In this document: piece by piece, positions 1 to 5,295 of the stretch
How the letters are laid out: each line of letters opens with the position of its first letter
How positions within the stretch are numbered: position 1 is the first letter of the stretch
Assembly (NCBI GenBank): GCA_003520965.1
Contig: DOTU01000027.1
Location: 1 to 5,295 of the forward strand
Reading direction: 5' to 3'
Length of the DNA: 5,295 bases
From: Candidatus Zixiibacteriota bacterium
Lineage (GTDB): Bacteria; Zixibacteria; MSB-5A5; UBA10806
Position numbers and translations under genes: made by a program
Notes under the pieces: generated by a model
The model's database searches: none
The model's input: only the letters and a program-made list of their open reading frames with translations
Told to the model about the DNA's origin: nothing

Positions 1-1032
1 GTAATAGTCGCAATCTCACTCGCTATCCTTTTCCCGTTGACAAATATTGACTTTTTCGGCATCTCGCATGAGTCGTTTGCGATGTCATACTTTTCGCTGG
101 GCAATGTCTATATGAAAAAGGGATTGCCGGAGAAAGCGTTGGCGGAGTATGACACCGCCCTGAGCATGGCTCCCTGTGTTCCTAAAGCGCATCTAAACCG
201 TGGGGTTATCTTCTTCAGTCAGGGAGATTATAAGCGGGCCGAGGAGGAGTTTGGCCTGGAACTATCGGCATGCCGCGTATCGGCTGAAGCGCACAACAAT
301 CTGGCAGTGCTAAAAAGGCTACAGGGTGATCCATCCACATCCCTAAAGGAAGCCCGGCAAGCAGTCTATGAAAAGCCACAATATTTAGAGGCTTATATCA
401 ATGAGATATTAGCTTATCGGGCTCTGGGAAACAGCAGAGGCGCCAAGGCTATTGCTGACACCCTCACCAGATATTACCCCGACTATTTACCGGGCCGGTA
501 CTTTGAAGGAAAGATTCTTTCCGAATTTGGAGAAAACGAAAAGTCTAAGGAAGAGTTTAATCGCATCCTGCGGATGGAACAGTCCGATATCGTGGAACGA
601 TATGATCTTTCCACCATTTATGCTTCGCAAGTGGGATACGGATACAGCCCCGACAAGATCAAGGGTCTGGCAAATTACGAGATGGGGCTTTTAGAAGTAA
701 GATCGGGGCGGCCAGATTCTGCGCTCTCGTATTTTAGCGAGGCCACCAGGCTTCTCCCCCGATACGCAGATGCCTGGATAAACCTGGCCTTAGCTTATGA
801 TCATAAAAAGATGTATAAAGAGGCGCTTAATTCATTTAAGACGGCCAGCGAACTTGATCCCAATAATGCGCTTATTTATTACGATGCTGGTTTGACGCTG
901 GGAAAAATCGGCAAAATCCAAGAAGCTGCGCAGTTTTTTCAGCAGGCGATAGATTTGAAACCTGATTTTCCGGAAGCGATAGAGAAGCTGAAATTGACGC
1001 AGTCGATATTGGATTCAGCGGGGAAGAAATGA
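1..1032 (+). CDS. TPR-repeat protein, 5'-partial, probably the C-terminal part of a membrane protein
   Basis: The reading frame is open from the first base and ends at TGA 1030-1032, giving 343 visible residues. A TTG at 37 could be read as a start, but the twelve codons before it encode a strongly hydrophobic stretch (VIVAISLAILFP) that looks like the end of a transmembrane helix, and no Shine-Dalgarno site precedes it, so the true start is probably outside the window. After a short linker come about eight consecutive TPR-like helical hairpins of 34 residues, from roughly residue 36 to residue 330. The clearest begin at SYFSLGNVY, KAHLNRGV, AEAHNNLA, DAWINLAL and LIYYDAGL, with the usual A/G/Y/P signature positions. 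TPRs mediate protein-protein contact. Many bacterial proteins join a multi-pass glycosyltransferase-like (GT-C or PMT type) domain to a C-terminal TPR array; whether this is one cannot be decided from the visible part. It converges on a cell-envelope gene pair. Confidence 0.88.
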   Translation, partial: VIVAISLAILFPLTNIDFFGISHESFAMSYFSLGNVYMKKGLPEKALAEYDTALSMAPCVPKAHLNRGVIFFSQGDYKRAEEEFGLELSACRVSAEAHNNLAVLKRLQGDPSTSLKEARQAVYEKPQYLEAYINEILAYRALGNSRGAKAIADTLTRYYPDYLPGRYFEGKILSEFGENEKSKEEFNRILRMEQSDIVERYDLSTIYASQVGYGYSPDKIKGLANYEMGLLEVRSGRPDSALSYFSEATRLLPRYADAWINLALAYDHKKMYKEALNSFKTASELDPNNALIYYDAGLTLGKIGKIQEAAQFFQQAIDLKPDFPEAIEKLKLTQSILDSAGKK

Positions 1033-1048
1033 TACCATTCTGAACATA

Positions 1049-1075
1049 AGCGGCAAACGAGGGAAGGCTGCCGCT
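1049..1075. other. hairpin after the TPR gene
   Basis: The arms AGCGGCA (1049-1055) and TGCCGCT (1069-1075) form a perfect 7-base-pair stem with a 13-base loop, starting 17 bases after the TPR gene stop codon. No T-run follows on either strand, so it is not a classical intrinsic terminator. It may protect the 3' end of the mRNA or help a terminator further down. Confidence 0.4.
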
Positions 1076-1096
1076 AATAAATCAAATTAAACAGAT

Positions 1097-1130
1097 AAAA
1101 ATGGGCACGATGAATCATGCCCCTACTTTT
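1097..1130. terminator. probable bidirectional terminator between convergent genes; repeat-like palindrome
   Basis: The arms GGGCA (1103-1107) and TGCCC (1118-1122) pair, then one C/A mismatch, then GA/TC pairs closing a TGAA loop. On the plus strand the hairpin is followed by CCTAC and T4 (1127-1130). On the minus strand it is followed by A and then T5 (complement of 1097-1101). This places a U-tract on the exit side in both directions, as expected between the converging TPR and glycosyltransferase genes. The U-tracts are short and the plus-strand one is displaced, so efficiency may be moderate. The GGGCA...TGCCCCTAC layout resembles dispersed palindromic repeats seen in many environmental bacterial genomes. 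Confidence 0.6.
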
Positions 1131-1184
1131 AGCGTAAAGATACTACATAAGAGAATCAGTAATCTTAGAATTTCATCTAAAGAG

Positions 1185-2207
1185 TTAAAACTCTGGGGAG
1201 TTTTGACCTACGATAAATATTAGCGCAGCCGCTTCAACGATTTTCTCGGGCAAAAGTTCTTTCATACAGCGGAAATGACCCTGAGGGCATTCTTTTGAGC
1301 CATGATGAGTACACGGTCGGCAATAGAGATTTCCGATATCTACCACCGCTGATTTTTGTGAATATGGGGCGAAACCAAATGAAGGCACGGTCGGCCCGAA
1401 GATGGCCACGACGGGTGTTCCAACAGCAGCGGCGATATGAGACGGAGCGGAATCGTTGGTAATGGCTAATCTCGCTTTCGAGATTATGGCGGCTGAAAGT
1501 AAAAGGTCGGTTTTGCCGGTTAGGTTTATCGGCTGGTGGGCGCATGCTTTACTAATTTCAATTGAAAGCGGTAGATCGTCTTGTCCTCCCAGCATCACAA
1601 TCGGGATATTAAATTTCTCATGTAACAAATCTATAAGTTTGGGAAAATGCACATATCGTTTGGTTGCCCAAACCGAACCGGGGGCAACGACAATGAAAGC
1701 AGAAGTGAGTCCGCTTTCAGATAATAATCTGTCAGCCTCGGTGATGGATTTTTCATCAAGATAAATTTTGGGAGAGTATTTCTTTCCGTCATTATTAACA
1801 CCAACGAGATCGAGGCATCGCTGCACCTCATGCACGTTATCTCGGTAGGGTATTTTAGCAGTGTATAAAAGATGCGCCCTTGAGTTATTGTGGCCAATCC
1901 GCCTGGGAATCCTAGCCAGTATCGGAAGCAAAGCCGAACGTAGATGTCGTTGGACTATAACAGCCTGATCATATCCCTTTAGTTTAGAGGCGATCCTGAA
2001 TAATCCGGCCGGCCCGCTATCAGCGCCATATTTATCGAAGGGGATAATCTCATTTATAAAAGGATTGCTTTTCAAAAGACAAACTGATTCCGGCCTGACC
2101 ACTGCAGCAAGCCGGCTATTTGGATATAAATCTTTCAGCGCCTCATAAAGAGGTAACGAGAGGATGACATCCCCGGGGAAAGCGGTTTGGATAACGGCAA
2201 TTTTCAT
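1185..2207 (-). CDS. Glycosyltransferase family 9, lipopolysaccharide heptosyltransferase-like
   Basis: A 340-residue protein of normal GT9 length with two Rossmann-like domains (GT-B fold). This cytosolic, membrane-associated family transfers heptose from ADP-heptose to the inner core of LPS (WaaC/WaaF type). Visible family features are the N-terminal MKIAVIQ strand followed by PGDVILSLP, whose Asp13 matches the catalytic acid position of WaaC; APGSVWATKRY at 175-185, with the Lys-Arg pair that contacts the nucleotide phosphates; the GG-x-DD turn near 207; and NDSAPSHIAAAVGTPVVAIFGPT at 251-273 in two parts, the sugar-nucleotide signature. Near the C terminus is a cysteine cluster, C296-x2-C299-x7-C307-x6-C314. 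The ATG overlaps the murJ stop as ATGA, with no good Shine-Dalgarno site, so translation is probably coupled to murJ. The family is secure; WaaF-type (heptosyltransferase II) is the best subtype guess, but the acceptor and even the sugar are uncertain. Confidence 0.92.
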   Translation of the reverse strand: MKIAVIQTAFPGDVILSLPLYEALKDLYPNSRLAAVVRPESVCLLKSNPFINEIIPFDKYGADSGPAGLFRIASKLKGYDQAVIVQRHLRSALLPILARIPRRIGHNNSRAHLLYTAKIPYRDNVHEVQRCLDLVGVNNDGKKYSPKIYLDEKSITEADRLLSESGLTSAFIVVAPGSVWATKRYVHFPKLIDLLHEKFNIPIVMLGGQDDLPLSIEISKACAHQPINLTGKTDLLLSAAIISKARLAITNDSAPSHIAAAVGTPVVAIFGPTVPSFGFAPYSQKSAVVDIGNLYCRPCTHHGSKECPQGHFRCMKELLPEKIVEAAALIFIVGQNSPEF

Positions 2208-3769
2208 TTTTTTCGATTCAGAAGCTCGCCAAGATGGCTGATTTCCTCAACCTTCAGTATTTTGCAGGTTACGAGATAAATGACACCACAGGCTGCCGCC
2301 GAGAGAACAGTGGCTAAGGCAGATACTTTGATACCACCAAAACCGTTTGACCCCATGAAAAAGCGGGTAACACCATAAGCGCCAAGACCGGAAATTGCGG
2401 AGGCTATTAATATAGTAAACGAATATTTGGCTAAGCCGTATTTATCGGGAGTCGGGGCTTTGCGATGGGAGTAGTAGTAGAGAAGTGAGAAATTGACAAT
2501 TGCCGCCACCGATGTCGCCAGGGCCAGCGCGGCGAATTTTAAAGGCTTGAGAAGCAAAAGGCTGAGAATGATATTAGTGGCCACTGCGACAAGAGAAATC
2601 AGAACCGGTGTTCGGGTATCTTTGTAAGCGTAGAAAACTTGCGCGGTCACTCTGACCAGCCCGAAAAAGACAAGCCCGACACCGTAAGCTCTCAAGGCCA
2701 GTGAGACATCGATGGTATCGGCCCAATTGAAATGTCCATGCTGATAAGCCAATGAGATTATCGCCTCGGCCGCTCCGAAAAAGTAAGCCACCGAGGGAAG
2801 CAATAAGAAGATAACCATGCGAGATGCATATCTCTGAGCCGCGCCGGCGCCCTGATTGTCACCCGATGAAACCAAATGGGACATCTCCGGTAGCGAGACC
2901 ACTGCCAGGGCTACACCGAAAACCCCCAACGGGAAATGAATCAGACGAAGAGCGTAGTAGAGGCTGGAGATGCTTCCGGTTTCCAAGTGCGAGGCGATCC
3001 AGGTCCCCACGACCACGTTGACCTGCCAGGCAGCTCCGCCAAGGGCCGCGGGCAGGATCAGGCGAAGTATCCTCTGCACCGCCGCGTCTTTGAAAGGCAA
3101 TCTGAATTGGAATCTGAATCCGGCGCGATGAAGCTGAGGAATTTGAATTGCAAACTGCCCCATGCCCCCTATCACCACACCGATCGCCAATACCAAAATC
3201 GGCGGGTTGAAAAACTGAGCGAAACAGAGAGCAACGATAATAGTAATAATATTGAAAACCGCCGGGGCAACTGCCGGAATACCAAACCGTCCCAGAGCGT
3301 TAAGGGTCCCCATGATAGCTACAGCCAAAGCGACAAGAAGGAGAAAAGGAAACATGATCTGGGATAGTTTGATGGTTAAATCAAGTTTGGCGGGATCGTT
3401 TGAAAAACCCGAGACATATAATTTCACAAAATAGGGGGCTAAAATGATACCCAAAACGACAATCGCCCCGACCACCACAAACAGTATTGACAAAACCGCC
3501 GAAGTAACCTTGAAGGCCTCTTCTTTGCCCTCGTTCTTATATTTTTCGATAAAGGTGGGCACATAGGCGGCGGATAAGGCCCCTTCGGCGAAGAGATCGC
3601 GCAGCAGGTTGGGGATGCGGAAGGCGGCCACGAAAGCATCCATACTGCCTGAGGCGCCGAAGAGAGCGGCCAGCGTGGTTTCCCGGAGAAGACCCGTCAG
3701 CCGGGAGATAATAGTGGCCAGGGAAAATCGGCCGGTTCTTCTGAGGAAGGATGTTTTTTCGGTTGACAA
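2204..3769 (-). CDS. murJ: Lipid II flippase MurJ (MviN family)
   Basis: A 521-residue inner-membrane protein of the MOP exporter superfamily, with about 14 predicted transmembrane helices spread over the whole length, matching the family. MurJ moves the lipid-linked peptidoglycan precursor lipid II to the periplasmic face. Alignment by eye to E. coli MurJ with an offset of five places all the key charged residues: Arg23, Arg29, Asp44, Arg57 and Arg275 correspond to Arg18, Arg24, Asp39, Arg52 and Arg270 of the central cavity. Other hallmarks are FRIPNLLRDLFAEGALSAAYVP (49-71 region), NALGRFGIPAVAPAVFNI (157-174) and HFPLGVFGVAL (278-288). The start is TTG at 3769; the frame upstream is open only to a TAG at 3797-3799 and holds no ATG, GTG or TTG. 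No Shine-Dalgarno site is visible before it. The stop overlaps the downstream glycosyltransferase ATG, making a two-gene envelope unit. Function is well supported; the exact start is less so. Confidence 0.97.
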   Translation of the reverse strand: MSTEKTSFLRRTGRFSLATIISRLTGLLRETTLAALFGASGSMDAFVAAFRIPNLLRDLFAEGALSAAYVPTFIEKYKNEGKEEAFKVTSAVLSILFVVVGAIVVLGIILAPYFVKLYVSGFSNDPAKLDLTIKLSQIMFPFLLLVALAVAIMGTLNALGRFGIPAVAPAVFNIITIIVALCFAQFFNPPILVLAIGVVIGGMGQFAIQIPQLHRAGFRFQFRLPFKDAAVQRILRLILPAALGGAAWQVNVVVGTWIASHLETGSISSLYYALRLIHFPLGVFGVALAVVSLPEMSHLVSSGDNQGAGAAQRYASRMVIFLLLPSVAYFFGAAEAIISLAYQHGHFNWADTIDVSLALRAYGVGLVFFGLVRVTAQVFYAYKDTRTPVLISLVAVATNIILSLLLLKPLKFAALALATSVAAIVNFSLLYYYSHRKAPTPDKYGLAKYSFTILIASAISGLGAYGVTRFFMGSNGFGGIKVSALATVLSAAACGVIYLVTCKILKVEEISHLGELLNRKK

Positions 3770-3790
3770 TGTCTTATATGGGGTTATATT
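3763..3790 (+). promoter_or_regulatory. rpsT promoter, sigma-70 type
   Basis: A perfect -35 hexamer TTGACA (3763-3768) and a 5-of-6 -10 hexamer TATATT (3785-3790) are separated by 16 bases. Transcription would begin near 3797, giving an rpsT leader of about 25 bases that still contains the Shine-Dalgarno site. The -35 box overlaps the first codons of the divergent murJ gene, so strong firing here could interfere with murJ expression. Confidence 0.75.
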
Positions 3791-3811
3791 CGTTTGCTAA
3801 ACAAATTGAAA
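3783..3811 (-). promoter_or_regulatory. weak candidate promoter for the murJ operon
   Basis: Reading the minus strand, TATAAC (3788-3783) is a fair -10 box with a poor -35, TTTCAA (3811-3806), 17 bases upstream. The start point would be near 3776, only about seven bases before the murJ TTG, so the mRNA would be almost leaderless. This is the best candidate in the short divergent gap, but it is weak and the real promoter could lie inside rpsT. Confidence 0.3.
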
Positions 3812-3816
3812 AGGAG
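3811..3816 (+). promoter_or_regulatory. Shine-Dalgarno site of rpsT
   Basis: AAGGAG lies six bases before the TTG at 3823. Spacing and strength are close to ideal and fix this TTG as the rpsT start. Confidence 0.9.
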
Positions 3817-3822
3817 TTTTAA

Positions 3823-4071
3823 TTGCCTACACACAAATCGGCGGCCAAAAGAATGAAGACCGCGGAAAGAGACAGACTTAAAAATCGCAAAACCAAGGCG
3901 ACCTTGCGCAATGTTGTGAAGGATTTCAAAGCGGGGAAAGCCGAAGATAAAGCGGCTATGCTTAAAGAAGTGGCCAGTGTGGCCGACACCGCTGCCCGCA
4001 AGCATGTCATTCACAAAAAGAAAGCCGCCAGGATAAAATCCAGGCTCGCCAAAAGTTTGAAGACCAAGTAA
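3823..4071 (+). CDS. rpsT: 30S ribosomal protein S20
   Basis: An 82-residue, very lysine- and arginine-rich protein; E. coli S20 has 87 residues. S20 binds 16S rRNA early in 30S subunit assembly as a three-helix bundle. Family signatures are the N-terminal HKSAAKR (E. coli IKSAKKR) and the C-terminal VIHKKKAARIKSRLA (E. coli LIHKNKAARHKANLT), around residues 62-76. The start is TTG with AAGGAG six bases upstream. E. coli rpsT also starts with UUG, which is needed for S20 to repress its own translation, so the same control is plausible here. The gene is single and divergent from murJ; murJ and rpsT are neighbours in several gammaproteobacteria too, usually in the same direction. Only two bases separate its stop from the stop of the convergent flavoprotein gene. 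Confidence 0.97.
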   Translation: MPTHKSAAKRMKTAERDRLKNRKTKATLRNVVKDFKAGKAEDKAAMLKEVASVADTAARKHVIHKKKAARIKSRLAKSLKTK

Positions 4072-4073
4072 GC

Positions 4074-5249
4074 TCATTTCGCTATTAGATGCCTCGCCAA
4101 TCTTAAAAGGCCCGGGTTTCTAAAAATCAGCTTGAATATAATGTCCGGGACGTCAACCGCCTGGACTTTTTTTTGCGGGAAAAATGAATCGATGCTTTTC
4201 AGGATTTCCTCGAACTCCTCGTCGCTGGTCCGAACAAACATCGATCTAAACAGCCTATAAGCGTAAAGCTCACGTCTTTTTTGCCTATTGAACTCCCTGG
4301 GATAATCAGACAGCTCCGCCTGTTCAGATAAATAAGCCGCTGCAGTTTTTCCCGCAATCTGTCCCGAGACGAGGGAATTGGATATTCCCGCTCCGGAGAG
4401 GGAATCTACTGCTCGGGCGGCATCGCCGACAAGCATTAGATTTCCTTTAAGCAGGGGCAGATTACGGTTGAAGGCCGGGACCACGCCCATCACAGTCCTG
4501 ATAGGCGCGAAACCGGGATAGCGTTCGGCCATAAAGCGATCAAGGTAAGCTTGGGCTGTTTTGCCATTTGCTCGGGATGGGCAAACGGCCAGACCGATAT
4601 TGGCGGTATCATTCGATTTAGGGAATACCCAAGCGTATCCCCCGGGAGCGATCTTATTACCAATGATAAGGCTTACTATTCCATTTTCGACCGACACATT
4701 GCTTACCAGATATTGATAGGCGGAATCGATATCTTCAAGAGCTGTGGTGGTATCAATCCCGGCCATGAAAGCTACGCGGGATTCAACGCCGTCAGCGGCG
4801 ATAACGACCCGGCAGTTCACCTCGCGCCGTCCGCCTGGAGTCGAGACGATGACGCTTTCAATGGTATCTTTTCCGCTTTGCTTTATCCCTATCACAGGAG
4901 ATGAGGTCGCGAGGGTGGCTCCGGAATCGACAGCCAACTGGGCCAATCCGGCATCGAAAACCTCCCTTTTTAGGATATACCCCGCTTTTGGATGGAGGAA
5001 GGTGAGGTTTGTACCGGCCGGTCCCTCAATTCTGGCTCCCTCTATAGTTGAGGCGATCCACTCCGGTCTGGGAGATATCGCTCGCTCAAGCCCATTGGTA
5101 GTGACGCCCTCAGCGCAGCAAACGGGAAGTCCAATCTTGTCGTGCTTTTCGAGGAGAAGCGTTTTGGCGCCACCTCGGGCAGCGCTAAGAGCGGCCATTG
5201 ACCCCGCCGGGCCGGCACCCACGACGATGATATCATAGGCGCTATCCAT
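4074..5249 (-). CDS. Geranylgeranyl reductase family FAD-dependent oxidoreductase
   Basis: A 391-residue flavoprotein of the geranylgeranyl reductase (GGR) family, whose members reduce isoprenoid double bonds (archaeal lipids, chlorophyll phytyl chain, mycobacterial menaquinone tail). From the N terminus it shows the FAD-binding GAGPAG (11-16) with Glu34 ending the second strand; PVCCAEGV (42-49), the site where archaeal GGRs carry a conserved active-site cysteine; AADG (151-154); PGGYAWVFP (202-210) plus eight residues and G-x-A, close to the GGR signature PxxYxWxFPx(7-8)GxG with Ala for the last Gly; and the second FAD motif LVGDAARAVDSLSGAGI (273-289). The C-terminal 25 residues are hydrophobic and basic and may touch the membrane. 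ATG 5249 is chosen because it overlaps the upstream ferredoxin stop by 8 bases and has GGAG ten bases before it. Family is secure; the substrate is unknown (quinone, polyprenyl carrier or glycerolipid). A FixC-like role is less likely given the signature. Confidence 0.9.
   Translation of the reverse strand: MDSAYDIIVVGAGPAGSMAALSAARGGAKTLLLEKHDKIGLPVCCAEGVTTNGLERAISPRPEWIASTIEGARIEGPAGTNLTFLHPKAGYILKREVFDAGLAQLAVDSGATLATSSPVIGIKQSGKDTIESVIVSTPGGRREVNCRVVIAADGVESRVAFMAGIDTTTALEDIDSAYQYLVSNVSVENGIVSLIIGNKIAPGGYAWVFPKSNDTANIGLAVCPSRANGKTAQAYLDRFMAERYPGFAPIRTVMGVVPAFNRNLPLLKGNLMLVGDAARAVDSLSGAGISNSLVSGQIAGKTAAAYLSEQAELSDYPREFNRQKRRELYAYRLFRSMFVRTSDEEFEEILKSIDSFFPQKKVQAVDVPDIIFKLIFRNPGLLRLARHLIAK
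4143..4174 (+). terminator. intrinsic terminator of rpsT, inside the convergent gene
   Basis: GTCCGGG (4143-4149) pairs with CCTGGAC (4160-4166) in a 7-base-pair stem with one G-U wobble and a 10-base loop, directly followed by eight T residues (4167-4174). It begins 72 bases after the rpsT stop. On the other strand the T-run is the Gln-Lys-Lys part of the flavoprotein C terminus, so the terminator is built into coding sequence. Confidence 0.7.
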
Positions 5250-5295
5250 TGGTACCAAGCTCCAGGGCTCCCACGGGGCAGGTTGTGACGCAGGC
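5242..5295 (-). CDS. Ferredoxin-type [4Fe-4S] protein, C-terminal end only
   Basis: The minus strand entering the window at 5295 reads ACVTTCPVGALELGTNG and then TAG (5244-5242). C-x3-C-P followed by VGALEL is the second half of a classic [4Fe-4S] ferredoxin motif (C-x2-C-x2-C-x3-C-P), with the first two cysteines outside the window. Seventeen residues are visible and the protein ends eleven residues after the last cysteine, typical of small bacterial-type ferredoxins or of a ferredoxin domain at a C terminus. Its stop overlaps the flavoprotein ATG by 8 bases, so the two are almost certainly cotranscribed and translationally coupled. The likely role is electron delivery to the flavoprotein. 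Total size, number of clusters and whether it is a larger fused protein cannot be seen. Confidence 0.75.
   Translation of the reverse strand, partial: ACVTTCPVGALELGTNG
5260..5263 (-). promoter_or_regulatory. Shine-Dalgarno site deciding the flavoprotein start
   Basis: GGAG on the minus strand lies ten bases before ATG 5249 but only one base before the alternative TTG at 5258, so it supports the ATG. It sits within the last codons of the ferredoxin gene. Confidence 0.55.

Noticed and set aside
37..39. TTG at 37 as the real start of the TPR gene
   Set aside because: There is no Shine-Dalgarno site, and the frame before it is open and encodes a membrane-like segment.
1181..1194. Near-palindrome AGAGTTAAAACTCT at the end of the glycosyltransferase gene
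   Set aside because: The stem has only five A/T-rich base pairs with no T-run after it; too weak to call a terminator.
2936..3367. Plus-strand open frame of 143 codons
   Set aside because: It lies antisense to murJ; its low-complexity charged translation looks like a shadow of membrane-protein codons.
3773..3778. TATAAG on the minus strand as the murJ -10 box
   Set aside because: It is three bases from the start codon, so transcription would begin inside the coding sequence.
4744..5238. Long plus-strand open frame of 164 codons
   Set aside because: It lies antisense to the well-supported flavoprotein, has no recognisable domain and is explained by the codon bias of the true gene.
5250..5258. 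TTG at 5258 as the flavoprotein start, adding Met-Val-Pro
   Set aside because: The GGAG site is one base away from it, too close to work; ATG 5249 has usable spacing and directly precedes the FAD-binding strand.

Overview
This window is a piece of a Gram-negative (diderm) bacterial chromosome. It carries the 3' half of a gene for a membrane-anchored tetratricopeptide-repeat (TPR) protein, an ADP-heptose-type LPS glycosyltransferase, the lipid II flippase MurJ, ribosomal protein S20, a geranylgeranyl-reductase-family flavoprotein, and the last codons of a ferredoxin. An LPS-type family 9 glycosyltransferase next to MurJ implies an outer membrane. The cysteine-rich version of that glycosyltransferase and the ferredoxin/geranylgeranyl-reductase pair would fit an environmental, perhaps anaerobic lineage (for example the FCB group or a deltaproteobacterium-like phylum). 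This placement is a guess. There are no mobile elements, CRISPR arrays, tRNAs or rRNAs.

Layout. Positions 1-1032 (+) hold the partial TPR protein; its frame is open to the left edge and begins there with what looks like the end of a transmembrane helix. Positions 1033-1184 are non-coding and contain two hairpins; one is flanked so that it could terminate transcription from both sides, and it looks like a dispersed palindromic repeat. Positions 3769-1185 (-) are a two-gene unit, murJ then a GT9 glycosyltransferase, joined by a 4-base ATGA overlap. A 53-base divergent region (3770-3822) separates murJ from rpsT (+), which has a near-consensus sigma-70-type promoter, a strong Shine-Dalgarno site and a TTG start. 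rpsT converges on the flavoprotein gene with only two bases between them, and the likely rpsT terminator lies inside the flavoprotein coding sequence. At the right edge the flavoprotein start codon overlaps the end of a ferredoxin gene by 8 bases.

How the genes fit together. MurJ flips lipid-linked peptidoglycan precursor and the GT9 enzyme adds sugars to the LPS core, so the minus-strand unit is a cell-envelope operon; the TPR protein may be the C-terminal part of a polytopic glycosyltransferase. The ferredoxin/flavoprotein pair resembles the archaeal arrangement in which ferredoxin supplies electrons for saturating isoprenoid chains. In a bacterium the substrate could be a quinone tail or a polyprenyl carrier lipid, which is the least settled and most interesting biology in the window.
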